Below are positions 1 to 5,290 of a stretch of 6,331 bases of DNA, piece after piece (the first letter of the stretch is position 1; each line of letters opens with the position of its first letter). Where the stretch lies: the NCBI GenBank assembly GCA_045646845.1, contig JAZRLO010000041.1, forward strand, positions 1-6,331. The letters run 5' to 3'. The translations under genes and the position numbers were made by a program. Origin of the DNA: HGM04593 sp045646845. Its GTDB lineage: Bacteria > Bacteroidota > Bacteroidia > Bacteroidales > Bacteroidaceae. Under the pieces are notes generated by a model, which worked only from the letters and a program-made list of their open reading frames with translations, made no database searches and was not told the DNA's origin.

Positions 1-12
1 TGTTTGTGACAA

Positions 13-20
13 TACTTTTG
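13..20 (+). promoter_or_regulatory. possible Bacteroidetes -7 box (TACTTTTG)
   Basis: The bases match the TAnnTTTG consensus of the Bacteroidetes housekeeping sigma factor and lie 15 bases before the ATG at 36. The matching -33 TTTG would fall outside the window, so only half of the promoter can be seen. The implied leader would be very short. The match could be chance in an AT-rich stretch. Confidence 0.25.
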
Positions 21-35
21 CTGCAAAAAAGTATT

Positions 36-629
36 ATGTCACAGAAGAACCAGATTAAAAGCACCTCTGTCAAGAACGAGGCAATGAGCACTACCGTATT
101 GCAGGACGGACTCGACAAACTTTTCAAAAGCGGATACAGCCATATCGACCTCAACCATGCAGGGGTGCAGAAATTGGGCCTTCCGCTTACAGCCTGCACC
201 GGGAACCACTACATCAAGGCGCATCTCTTTGTAACCGACAGCGGCACCGTTACCGGGTTGCCGGCTCACCGTATCGGGCAGACGCTTGTCTTTACACCTT
301 GCAACGACGGAAATACAGAGATATATACACGTACCGGTGAAATAAGCGGCGAAAATACCGAGTGGGGAAAATGGGAAAAACTGGCTACAGTTACAGAACT
401 TGCCCAAGCGTTGGAGCAGTTCAAACCAACAGGTGCAGAAGCCGTAGAGTGGTGTGTGGATTCATGTATCAACACCTTTGTCGAGCAAGGTACCTACAAC
501 ATTACCGGTGAGCGACGTAATGCTAATGATGGATTGCCCATTGACAACAGTAACCCCGGGCACACCTTCAGCGCAAGACTTCTGGTACTCGACAGCTCCA
601 TCACCGGCAATGGTGATGCCCGGGATTAA
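36..629 (+). CDS. phage tail-like pyocin-knob protein, N-terminal part (cut by in-frame TAA)
   Basis: This 197-residue product, if read from ATG 36, resembles the tail-fibre or tail-tip adhesin-type proteins of Bacteroides phages and prophages, which sit in the virion and help contact the host surface. Two similar knob repeats are visible. The first runs from 'HYIKAHLFVTDSGTV' through 'EIYTRTGEISG' to 'EWGKWEKLA'. The second starts at 'FSARLLVLDSS' and is completed only beyond the stop codon. The frame continues without a break into the next 200 bases, so TAA at 627-629 is a nonsense interruption, not a frameshift. The frame is open to the window edge. A GTG at 6 or an upstream start is possible, but ATG 36 gives the more natural start 'MSQKNQIKSTS'. 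The function is inferred from sequence flavour; the family assignment is good, the exact virion role is not known. The protein is probably no longer functional. Confidence 0.6.
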   Translation: MSQKNQIKSTSVKNEAMSTTVLQDGLDKLFKSGYSHIDLNHAGVQKLGLPLTACTGNHYIKAHLFVTDSGTVTGLPAHRIGQTLVFTPCNDGNTEIYTRTGEISGENTEWGKWEKLATVTELAQALEQFKPTGAEAVEWCVDSCINTFVEQGTYNITGERRNANDGLPIDNSNPGHTFSARLLVLDSSITGNGDARD

Positions 630-830
630 TGCGTTACACAAATGTTGACCCTGAGCAACCGCACAGGTGGAGATGGTGAAATTTATATACACACCGGCAG
701 TGCAGTGAGCAAGAATGCCTTTATAGGGGGTGCCGGCTGGGAATCCTGGGGCAAACTGCAACAGAATATTGGGGTGGGGCAAGTCACTTCGAAGACAGAT
801 CTTAATATTTGGACATTTTGTCTTTTATAA
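630..830 (+). pseudogene. detached C-terminal knob repeat of the tail-like gene
   Basis: This is the same reading frame as the preceding CDS, directly after its TAA. It encodes 'CVTQMLTLSNRTGGDGEIY', then 'IHTG', and ends the knob with 'WESWGKLQQNIGVGQVTS'. It completes the second knob repeat started before the stop and matches the layout of the first one (strand, TG turn, W-x-x-W-x-K-L). After 'GQVTS' (about base 790) the reading changes to 'KTDLNIWTFCLL' and stops at 828-830. Related proteins usually continue with further domains, so the 3' part of the gene seems to have been lost. The next gene's promoter lies inside this tail. An internal ATG at 642 could only restart a 62-residue fragment, so this is better seen as part of a pseudogene. 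Confidence 0.6.
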
Positions 831-851
831 TCGATAAAAGTATTATATTTG
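817..851 (+). promoter_or_regulatory. probable promoter of the AAA ATPase gene
   Basis: TATATTTG at 844-851 is an exact TAnnTTTG -7 box, and TTTG at 817-820 can serve as the -33 element. The 23-bp spacing is wider than the usual 19-21, which lowers confidence. Transcription would start near 856, giving a leader of about 20 bases to ATG 876. That makes the upstream TTG at 849, which falls within the box, an unlikely start. Confidence 0.5.
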
Positions 852-875
852 CCATTGTTATCAAATATATTAGAT

Positions 876-2090
876 ATGGAAATATTGGTTAGGCAGAATT
901 ATTTGAATAAGATAGAGAAATATCTGGGAAAGGATACTATAATTGTTATAACAGGACAGAGACGAGTAGGTAAAAGTTACACGCTAAGAATGCTCCGTGA
1001 TATAAAAGCAAAAGATGAGAGTAACAATGTTATCTATATTGACAAGGAAAAGAAGTATTTTGATCACATTAAGACCTATCAAGATTTAAATGCTTACATT
1101 GATGCTCATTACCAATCTGGCAAAATGAACTACATTCTTATTGACGAGATTCAAGAGATTTTGGAATTTGAGCGTACTGTCAGAAGTTATATCACAGAAC
1201 CAGATTCTGAGGTTATTGTGATCGGTAGTAATGCAAATATGTTGAGCAAGGAACTCAGCACGATTATTGGTGGACGATACAAGGAAATCCATGTGCAATC
1301 CTTGAGCTACAAAGAATTTTTGCAGTTTCATAATCTGCAAGACTCAGACGATGCATTGAGCAAATATATACAGTTTGGCGGTCTTCCTGGTCTGGTCAAG
1401 ATTGGATTGGATGAGGATGATGCTATAGAATATCAGAAAGATGTATTAAGCACTGTTCTTTTAAAGGATGTAATCTCAAGAAACAATATTCGCAATGTAG
1501 CGTTTCTGGAAAAGTTGACAAATTTTATTGCAGACAATGTCGGTAAAATTGTATCTGCTACAAGCATATCCAAATTCATGAAATCCCAAGGAGTCAAAGT
1601 TTCTCCTGATACGATTATCGACTATACTCAATATCTTGAGGATGCTTATATAATACACAAGGTGAACCGATATGATATTCACGGCAAACGTCTGTTTGAA
1701 AGTAATGACAAATTTTACTTTGAAGATCACGGATTGAGAAATGCTCAGGCCGAAGGAACTCGTGAAGGTGATATTGAAAAGGTTATTGAGAACATCATCT
1801 ACCAGCATCTGGTAAGCTTGGGGTACAAAGTTAATGTCGGTCAACTACAAGCCGGAGAAATAGATTTTGTCTGTACAAAGAAGGCCGGTGCCAAACGAAT
1901 ATACATTCAGGCTGCATATGTCATAGCTGACAACGAAACCAGAGAGCGAGAATTCGGGAATCTGCATAATATAAGGGACAACTATCCAAAATATGTAGTC
2001 TCAATGACTCCGTTGCTTACTCGCAATGATGATAATGGCATTACACATCTGCATCTGAGAAACTTCTTGATACTTGACGAATTGAACTAA
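876..2090 (+). CDS. AAA_14 / DUF4143 family ATPase
   Basis: The product is a 404-residue cytoplasmic ATPase of the AAA_14-DUF4143 type, a very common but functionally unsettled family in Bacteroidales. Walker A is GQRRVGKS (residues 27-34). Walker B is YILIDE (86-91). A sensor-1-like 'GSNANML' spans 117-123, followed by the family's 'GGRYKEIHVQSLSYKEFL'. A winged-helix-like stretch follows (about 215-262). The C-terminal DUF4143 part contains 'GEIDFV' (327-332) and 'IYIQAAY' (342-348), which sit where PD-(D/E)XK-like folds have their active-site strands. The second motif has Q where a nuclease would have E and lacks the lysine, so nuclease activity is doubtful. ATG 876 is preferred over TTG 849 because it lies downstream of a good -7 box and starts the family's usual 'M-x-x-x-R' N-terminus. 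The gene is visibly more AT-rich than the broken phage gene before it, which suggests separate origins. It is probably monocistronic. Confidence 0.9.
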   Translation: MEILVRQNYLNKIEKYLGKDTIIVITGQRRVGKSYTLRMLRDIKAKDESNNVIYIDKEKKYFDHIKTYQDLNAYIDAHYQSGKMNYILIDEIQEILEFERTVRSYITEPDSEVIVIGSNANMLSKELSTIIGGRYKEIHVQSLSYKEFLQFHNLQDSDDALSKYIQFGGLPGLVKIGLDEDDAIEYQKDVLSTVLLKDVISRNNIRNVAFLEKLTNFIADNVGKIVSATSISKFMKSQGVKVSPDTIIDYTQYLEDAYIIHKVNRYDIHGKRLFESNDKFYFEDHGLRNAQAEGTREGDIEKVIENIIYQHLVSLGYKVNVGQLQAGEIDFVCTKKAGAKRIYIQAAYVIADNETREREFGNLHNIRDNYPKYVVSMTPLLTRNDDNGITHLHLRNFLILDELN

Positions 2091-2179
2091 ATATAGACAG
2101 TCAGTCATTGCCGTAAAAATTAAGCTGAGCCACAAGTTCGCGAAGAAAAAAGTCGCGGGTCAACTGCTATATTATTACT

Positions 2180-2216
2180 AAAAAGAATGGCGAGGAAAAA
2201 TCCTCGCCATATTCTA
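2180..2216 (-). terminator. intrinsic terminator closing the minus-strand hairpin array (T1)
   Basis: ATGGCGAGGA (2187-2196) and TCCTCGCCAT (2201-2210) form a perfect 10-bp GC-rich stem with an AAAA loop. Flanking AGA/TCT can add pairs past a two-base bulge. On the minus strand the stem is followed, after UC, by UUUUU (plus-strand A's at 2180-2184), the classic Rho-independent pattern. On the plus strand the downstream tract 'attctatta' is much weaker, although it could still stop ATPase transcripts arriving from 2090. Its GGCGAG/CTCGCC core is shared with the terminator at 2389-2424. Confidence 0.7.
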
Positions 2217-2228
2217 TTACTGCCGCAA

Positions 2229-2294
2229 ATTTGACGAAGAGTACTCATCGCCACCCGCGTTATACACGACCTATGGCTGCACTCTTCATCGAAT
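2229..2294 (-). ncRNA. structured hairpin element, copy 1 (possible RNA motif)
   Basis: This is the first of two tandem copies of an unidentified element. Read on the minus strand it forms three stacked stems. The outer stem is 12 bp (2290-2279 with 2244-2233). The middle stem is GCCAU/GUGGC (2277-2273 with 2254-2250). The apical stem is CGUGU/ACGCG (2268-2264 with 2260-2256) closed by a three-base loop. Pairs 2288:2235, 2280:2243, 2273:2254 and 2266:2258 are G-U on the minus strand but would be A-C mismatches on the plus strand, which points to minus-strand RNA. The internal-loop sequence (AGGU against GG) is identical in both copies. No promoter of its own is seen. It could be transcribed by read-through from the peptide gene, or be a DNA-level palindromic repeat. 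I do not recognise a named RNA family. Confidence 0.5.
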
Positions 2295-2312
2295 AATATT
2301 TGGTTGATAAAG

Positions 2313-2378
2313 ATTTGACGAAGCATGCCTATTGCCACCCGCGTTACACGCGACCTATGGCAACACGCTTCATCGAAT
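2313..2378 (-). ncRNA. structured hairpin element, copy 2 (possible RNA motif)
   Basis: This second copy lies 84 bp from the first. The 58-base cores (2233-2290 and 2317-2374) are identical at 47 of 58 positions, with no gaps. On the minus strand the outer stem is 11 bp (2374-2364 with 2327-2317). The middle stem is UUGCCAU/GUGGCAA (2363-2357 with 2338-2332), and the apical stem is CGCGU/ACGCG (2352-2348 with 2344-2340) with loop GUA. Relative to copy 1, a stem pair changes from A-U (2283:2240) to C-G (2367:2324), a true double compensation. Three others switch between G-U and G-C or C-G and U-G. Its outer edge overlaps the first bases of the long palindrome at 2376-2437. The role is unknown. 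Confidence 0.5.
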
Positions 2379-2437
2379 CTTTGGAACTAAAAAATAACGG
2401 CGAGTCTCCTCGCCGTTATTTTTTAGTTCCAAAGATT
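2376..2437 (-). terminator. perfect 29-bp inverted repeat with embedded terminator (T2)
   Basis: Arms 2376-2404 and 2409-2437 are exact reverse complements separated by the four bases TCTC. The inner 16 bp (2389-2404 with 2409-2424) have the A6-stem-T6 layout of a bidirectional intrinsic terminator with the core AACGGCGAG. The outer 13 bp (AATCTTTGGAACT) are the mirrored last codons of the minus-strand peptide gene, whose stop codon (2423-2425) lies inside the stem. On the minus strand it should end the peptide mRNA directly after the stop. The six T's at 2419-2424 could equally serve plus-strand transcripts. Confidence 0.8.
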
Positions 2438-2590
2438 TCCCCACTGGCGGTCGTTCTCTTTACCGAGCTGACCACCCTCAGTTGAGGTATCTACTGTCTT
2501 GTCACTGTTCATTTGAAGTGAAGCTGCGAGCATTGACTCCGCCTCAACATTTACCTCTACCATGAGAGGTGATACATAAGTTTTCTTCAT
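2423..2590 (-). CDS. small Bacteroidales peptide, MKKTYVSP...WGNLWN type
   Basis: The product is a 55-residue peptide starting 'MKKTYVSPLMVEVNVEAESM', with a middle rich in S, D, T and G, and ending 'ENDRQWGNLWN'. The N-terminal 'MKKTYxxPxxxxxxVxxxxML' pattern and a C-terminal 'WGNLW' or 'WGDLW' are features I associate with short uncharacterised peptides that are frequent in Prevotella and Bacteroides genomes; this is from memory and not a database match. There is no signal peptide and no membrane segment. The coding case rests on that pattern, on the stop lying inside a strong terminator, and on the ATG being followed by the common AAG AAA. No clear promoter is visible upstream. A 10-base direct repeat lies 32-57 bases before the start. 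A RiPP-like precursor or a leaderless secreted peptide is possible, but no maturation gene lies nearby. Confidence 0.65.
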   Translation of the reverse strand: MKKTYVSPLMVEVNVEAESMLAASLQMNSDKTVDTSTEGGQLGKENDRQWGNLWN

Positions 2591-2909
2591 ATATCGTAAT
2601 TGTTTTTATTCGTTTATTTTTGGACAGAAGAACAAAAGGACAGAAGAGCAGAATGCGTGTTCATTTGATACTCGTAAAACCTAAGCAACATTTTGTTGCA
2701 ATGCACTAAGGTGCATTTTTAAAACAAATATTATGAGACTGCATACAAACTGCTTGCATGCAGTCCACATAAATTTGTTTTTTATCGGTTTTACGCCATA
2801 GAACTTATGTACTTTTGTACTTTTAACTTCGTTGAACCTGCTTTCGCTCGCTTTGTGTGTAAGTAAACTTCCACACACTCGCTTACTCGCAGCTTTGTCT
2901 AAAATTAAT
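2591..2909. other. gene-free spacer rich in short hairpins
   Basis: No convincing gene is seen between the peptide start and the end of the secreted-protein gene. A 65-residue minus-strand open frame here looks accidental. Visible structures are GCAACA/TGTTGC (2685-2699), AATGCAC/GTGCATT followed by T's (2700-2720, terminator-like on the plus strand), GACTGCAT/ATGCAGTC (2737-2765), tandem TGTACTTT (2808-2823) and GTGTGTAAGT/ACTT-CC-ACACAC (2855-2878). The last may lie in the 3' UTR of the secreted-protein gene, but it has no U-tract. Confidence 0.5.
2622..2647. repeat. 10-base direct repeat GGACAGAAGA, 16-bp period
   Basis: GGACAGAAGA occurs at 2622-2631 and 2638-2647, within the probable 5' region of the minus-strand peptide gene. 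Similar bases continue past each copy (ACA and GCA). It might be a regulator binding site or mRNA leader repeat, or chance. Confidence 0.35.
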
Positions 2910-4748
2910 TTACTTCACCAAAACCTTTTTACCGTTTACAATGTAAATACCAGGAGCAGTTACATTCTCAACGCGGCGGCCTGTGAGGTCATAGATAGTT
3001 TTCACATTTCCGTTTTCACCTTTCACCTCGCTAATGCCTGTTGTACCGTTCCAGTCGAAGCCGTAGAATGCTGCAGTGCCCTGTGATGCAGGCATCTCAA
3101 GATAAGCCTTGAATGCATTGTTGTAGAATTCTGTTGTATTCTCGCCGTTAGCAGCGTTGTAGAAACCAACCTCGCCGTCAACCAAGCCAAGTGCATAGTA
3201 TGCCTTGCCACTCTCCTTGGTGATCAAAGTCTTCTTTGTTGTACCCTTCAAGAGGTTGCCCACGGGAGCTGTTGCTGTGCCTGGAGAAACAATCTCAGGA
3301 GCAAATGTAACATTCTCGTCTGTTGCATATCTAACAACAATACCTGTCTCTGGGTAAACGATACCTGTAATCTGCTCGAGACCCATGTAACCTGCCTCGT
3401 TAATGCCGTTTGCATAGTAAACCTCTGCGCCGAGCTCCGCTGGAATGCTGATAGCAGCCTCTGAGAAATATGTTGCAATGTCCGCAGCCTCGTTAATCTC
3501 CAAAGGCTTAACAGCGAGGATACCTGAACCATTGTCATCTGAATTCCAGAAATTTACATTTCCGTTACCAGCATTCGCATTCATATACCAGTTGTTGCGG
3601 TACTTCAAACAGAACCAATCACCCGCAGCAACCCAGTCATTGCCACCGTTTGATGTTCTTGCAGAAATAGCCCAAGTTGTGTTGAATCCTTCGGCCAAGC
3701 CTTCCTCCTGCAACAATACAGGATTTGCATTACCGTCTGAAGAGAGAATCTTGCCCTCAGCAGACTTGTTAACTACGCGGAAACCGTTTATAGGATTACC
3801 AATGAATGCCCAGTAGTAATCGTTGCCGGCGTTTGTCAAAGTCCTGTACTCACCCCATGCAAGTGTTGTTTCGTTACCTGCACCAACATATGTTCTATAG
3901 CGAGCTGCACCACCTTCGTTTGAGTGCATTACAAGGTTGTACCAACCTTTTGCATCATTTGCAGCCGCTACAGATTCAAAATATTCAAAAGGCATCTCAC
4001 CGATTGTTACATCAATATCGTGCTGGCTGTCAGCGGTCACATTACCGCTTGGTTTTGAACCATTTACTGTAACACTATAGAGTCCTGAAACCAAAGCAGG
4101 ATACTCAGAGCCATGAGCAACTTGATGTTCAACACTACCCACAAGTACACCATTCTGTTTATAGTTGTATGTGACTGTGTATACAGGAAGCTCTTCAACT
4201 TGGAGCATTACATCAATAATACCACCATCGTTAGCCTCCATAGTATTGCTTGGATCCACACAACCTTTTGGGTCAATGCTGTTCCAGTCAATCTTATAAC
4301 GCAAACGATAAGTACCTGGAGTAGTTGGTGCTGTAAAAGAAGGGGCATTTACAACATTGTCACCTACACTGCTACCCAAGCTATTCTTGCCGTTGTAGTA
4401 TGCAAAACTAACCAAGTCAACAGCATTTGCATCCTCCGCAATGAAACCATTGTTATCTGCATCAAGATAAATGTATGTATGCATCCATCCTGCAGTGTAA
4501 CCTGTAGTTGGAGATAGATTTTCTCCAACATTGCACTTAAAAACAATTGATGTTTTGTCTACAACCAATGAGTTGTTCTCGTCATTTGAAAGTGTTACTT
4601 TTTGCTCTCCAAAAGCCGGGCTTGTCAAAGCAACCCAATTGATATACCTCCTGTCTTTAGCTACTCCATCAAAATTTGTGGAATAATCCTGCGCCATTGC
4701 ACCTACTGAGAGGAACAACGACATCAAAAATAAAGTAAATTTTCTCAT
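2910..4748 (-). CDS. secreted multidomain protein (GEVED-like, ricin-like, C-terminal sorting-type tail)
   Basis: The product is a 612-residue exported protein. Residues 1-20 form a signal peptide (MRKFTLFLMSLFLSVGAMAQ, cut after AMA or AQ). About 85-183 resemble a GEVED-type beta-sandwich ('TAGWMHTYIYLDADNNGF' ... 'GTYRLRYKIDW' ... 'DGGIIDVMLQV'). About 189-250 look like a small MucBP/Ig-like module with 'YTVTYNYKQNGVLVG'. About 262-416 resemble a ricin-like beta-trefoil ('YYWAFIGNPINGFRVVNK', 'KILSSDGN', 'NNWYMNANAG'), which suggests glycan binding. About 424-567 are a beta-rich module common in Prevotella secreted proteins. The end, 'IYDLTGRRV' to 'GIYIVNGKKVLVK', resembles T9SS type-A sorting tails but is also found in Bacteroidales without that system. 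No catalytic domain is recognised. It stands alone, with a strong promoter at 4798-4828. Export is well supported; the domain names are inferences from sequence patterns. Confidence 0.9.
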   Translation of the reverse strand: MRKFTLFLMSLFLSVGAMAQDYSTNFDGVAKDRRYINWVALTSPAFGEQKVTLSNDENNSLVVDKTSIVFKCNVGENLSPTTGYTAGWMHTYIYLDADNNGFIAEDANAVDLVSFAYYNGKNSLGSSVGDNVVNAPSFTAPTTPGTYRLRYKIDWNSIDPKGCVDPSNTMEANDGGIIDVMLQVEELPVYTVTYNYKQNGVLVGSVEHQVAHGSEYPALVSGLYSVTVNGSKPSGNVTADSQHDIDVTIGEMPFEYFESVAAANDAKGWYNLVMHSNEGGAARYRTYVGAGNETTLAWGEYRTLTNAGNDYYWAFIGNPINGFRVVNKSAEGKILSSDGNANPVLLQEEGLAEGFNTTWAISARTSNGGNDWVAAGDWFCLKYRNNWYMNANAGNGNVNFWNSDDNGSGILAVKPLEINEAADIATYFSEAAISIPAELGAEVYYANGINEAGYMGLEQITGIVYPETGIVVRYATDENVTFAPEIVSPGTATAPVGNLLKGTTKKTLITKESGKAYYALGLVDGEVGFYNAANGENTTEFYNNAFKAYLEMPASQGTAAFYGFDWNGTTGISEVKGENGNVKTIYDLTGRRVENVTAPGIYIVNGKKVLVK

Positions 4749-4797
4749 AAGTTTATTAATTAAAAAATGTTTAGCTTTTAGTGCTTATATATCTGTG

Positions 4798-4828
4798 CAA
4801 ATTTAGGTATTTTTAATGAAAGAACAAA
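4798..4828 (-). promoter_or_regulatory. Bacteroidetes promoter of the secreted-protein gene
   Basis: On the minus strand TTTG (4828-4825), a 19-bp spacer and TAAATTTG (4805-4798) match the -33/-7 consensus exactly in sequence and spacing. Transcription would begin near 4791, leaving an A/T-rich leader of about 43 bases before the ATG at 4748. This A/T-rich leader is typical of Bacteroidetes, which rely little on Shine-Dalgarno pairing. Confidence 0.8.
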
Positions 4829-4917
4829 CTTTTTCTGCTGTTTTATATAATAATATATTATTTATGCCTTGAAATAATGCTATTTTGTTGAAAATCAGTA
4901 ACGGATGGGCTAGGTTG

Positions 4918-5190
4918 CCTCTTACTCAAGAGGGAGAATGATTCCACAGCGTCCACAACTGTCCTCCTTTTCAAAGGGGGACGAGAGGCAAAGTCTCGGA
5001 GGGAGTTCAACGACACAGGTACAGTTTTCCAACTCCTACCCGGCTACGCCGTACTCCCTCTTACTTAGAGGGAGAATGATTCCACAGCATTCATAACTGT
5101 CCCTCTTAAAGAAGAGGGACGAGCGAAGCGGAGGGAGTTTCCATAACACACGCTACAGCATTTTCCAACTCTCTCCGCTTCGCTCGCAAG
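4918..5190 (+). repeat. two direct units of a palindromic mosaic repeat (138-bp period)
   Basis: Unit 1 starts at 4919 and unit 2 at 5057. Both begin CCTCTTACT(C)...AGAGGGAGAATGATTCCACAGC. Both then carry a second palindrome (CTGTCC...GGGGGAC; in unit 2 GTCCCTCTTAAAGAAGAGGGAC at 5099-5120). A 'GGAGGGAGTT' stretch, a 'ACACA' plus '(GC)TACAG' stretch and 'TTTTCCAACTC' follow. The modules are hairpin-prone and have no open frame of note. Elements of this CTCCCTCTT/AAGAGGGAG kind look like dispersed intergenic (MITE- or REP-like) repeats. They fill most of the space between the two flanking promoters. Confidence 0.75.
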
Positions 5191-5263
5191 TTCTCACCTT
5201 AGTTTATTTAGTGGAATTTTGAATTTAATATTGATGAAATAATCTACGGATTTGATATTTTTC

Positions 5264-5271
5264 TATCTTCG
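5264..5271 (+). promoter_or_regulatory. candidate -7 box of trmO (TATCTTCG)
   Basis: The bases match TAnnTTTG with one difference and are followed by C, a form often seen in Bacteroidetes. It sits 20 bases before ATG 5291. No TTTG lies at the right distance upstream, since TTTG at 5251 is too close. This is therefore only half a promoter. Confidence 0.35.
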
Positions 5272-5290
5272 CGTCAATAAACGGCAAGTG

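Noticed and set aside
2139..2157. CGCGA/TCGCG hairpin as the ATPase terminator
   Set aside because: The stem is only five pairs with a nine-base loop and no T-run follows. The terminator at 2180-2216 is a better, though still weak, plus-strand candidate.
2120..2338. 72-codon minus-strand frame across the two hairpin elements
   Set aside because: It simply translates both repeat copies (giving similar 'RVAIGMLRQI' and 'RVAMSTLRQI' segments) and a terminator. The differences between copies follow RNA pairing, not codon positions, so a protein is unlikely.
2229..2378. Hairpin pair as integron attC sites, a CRISPR array or tRNAs
   Set aside because: No GTTRRRY/RYYYAAC core pairs are found, there are only two copies without uniform spacers, and no cloverleaf or CCA-type acceptor can be drawn.
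2681..2878. 65-codon minus-strand frame
   Set aside because: It runs through several hairpins and short tandem repeats, has no recognisable motif or promoter, and seems to be a chance open frame.
2855..2878. GTGTGT...ACACAC hairpin as terminator of the secreted-protein gene
   Set aside because: The stem has a two-base bulge and on the minus strand it is followed by AAAGCGAGCG instead of U's.
3023..3816. Several open frames on both strands inside the secreted-protein gene
   Set aside because: They are shadows of the 612-residue gene, with low-complexity or unnatural composition and no start signals of their own.
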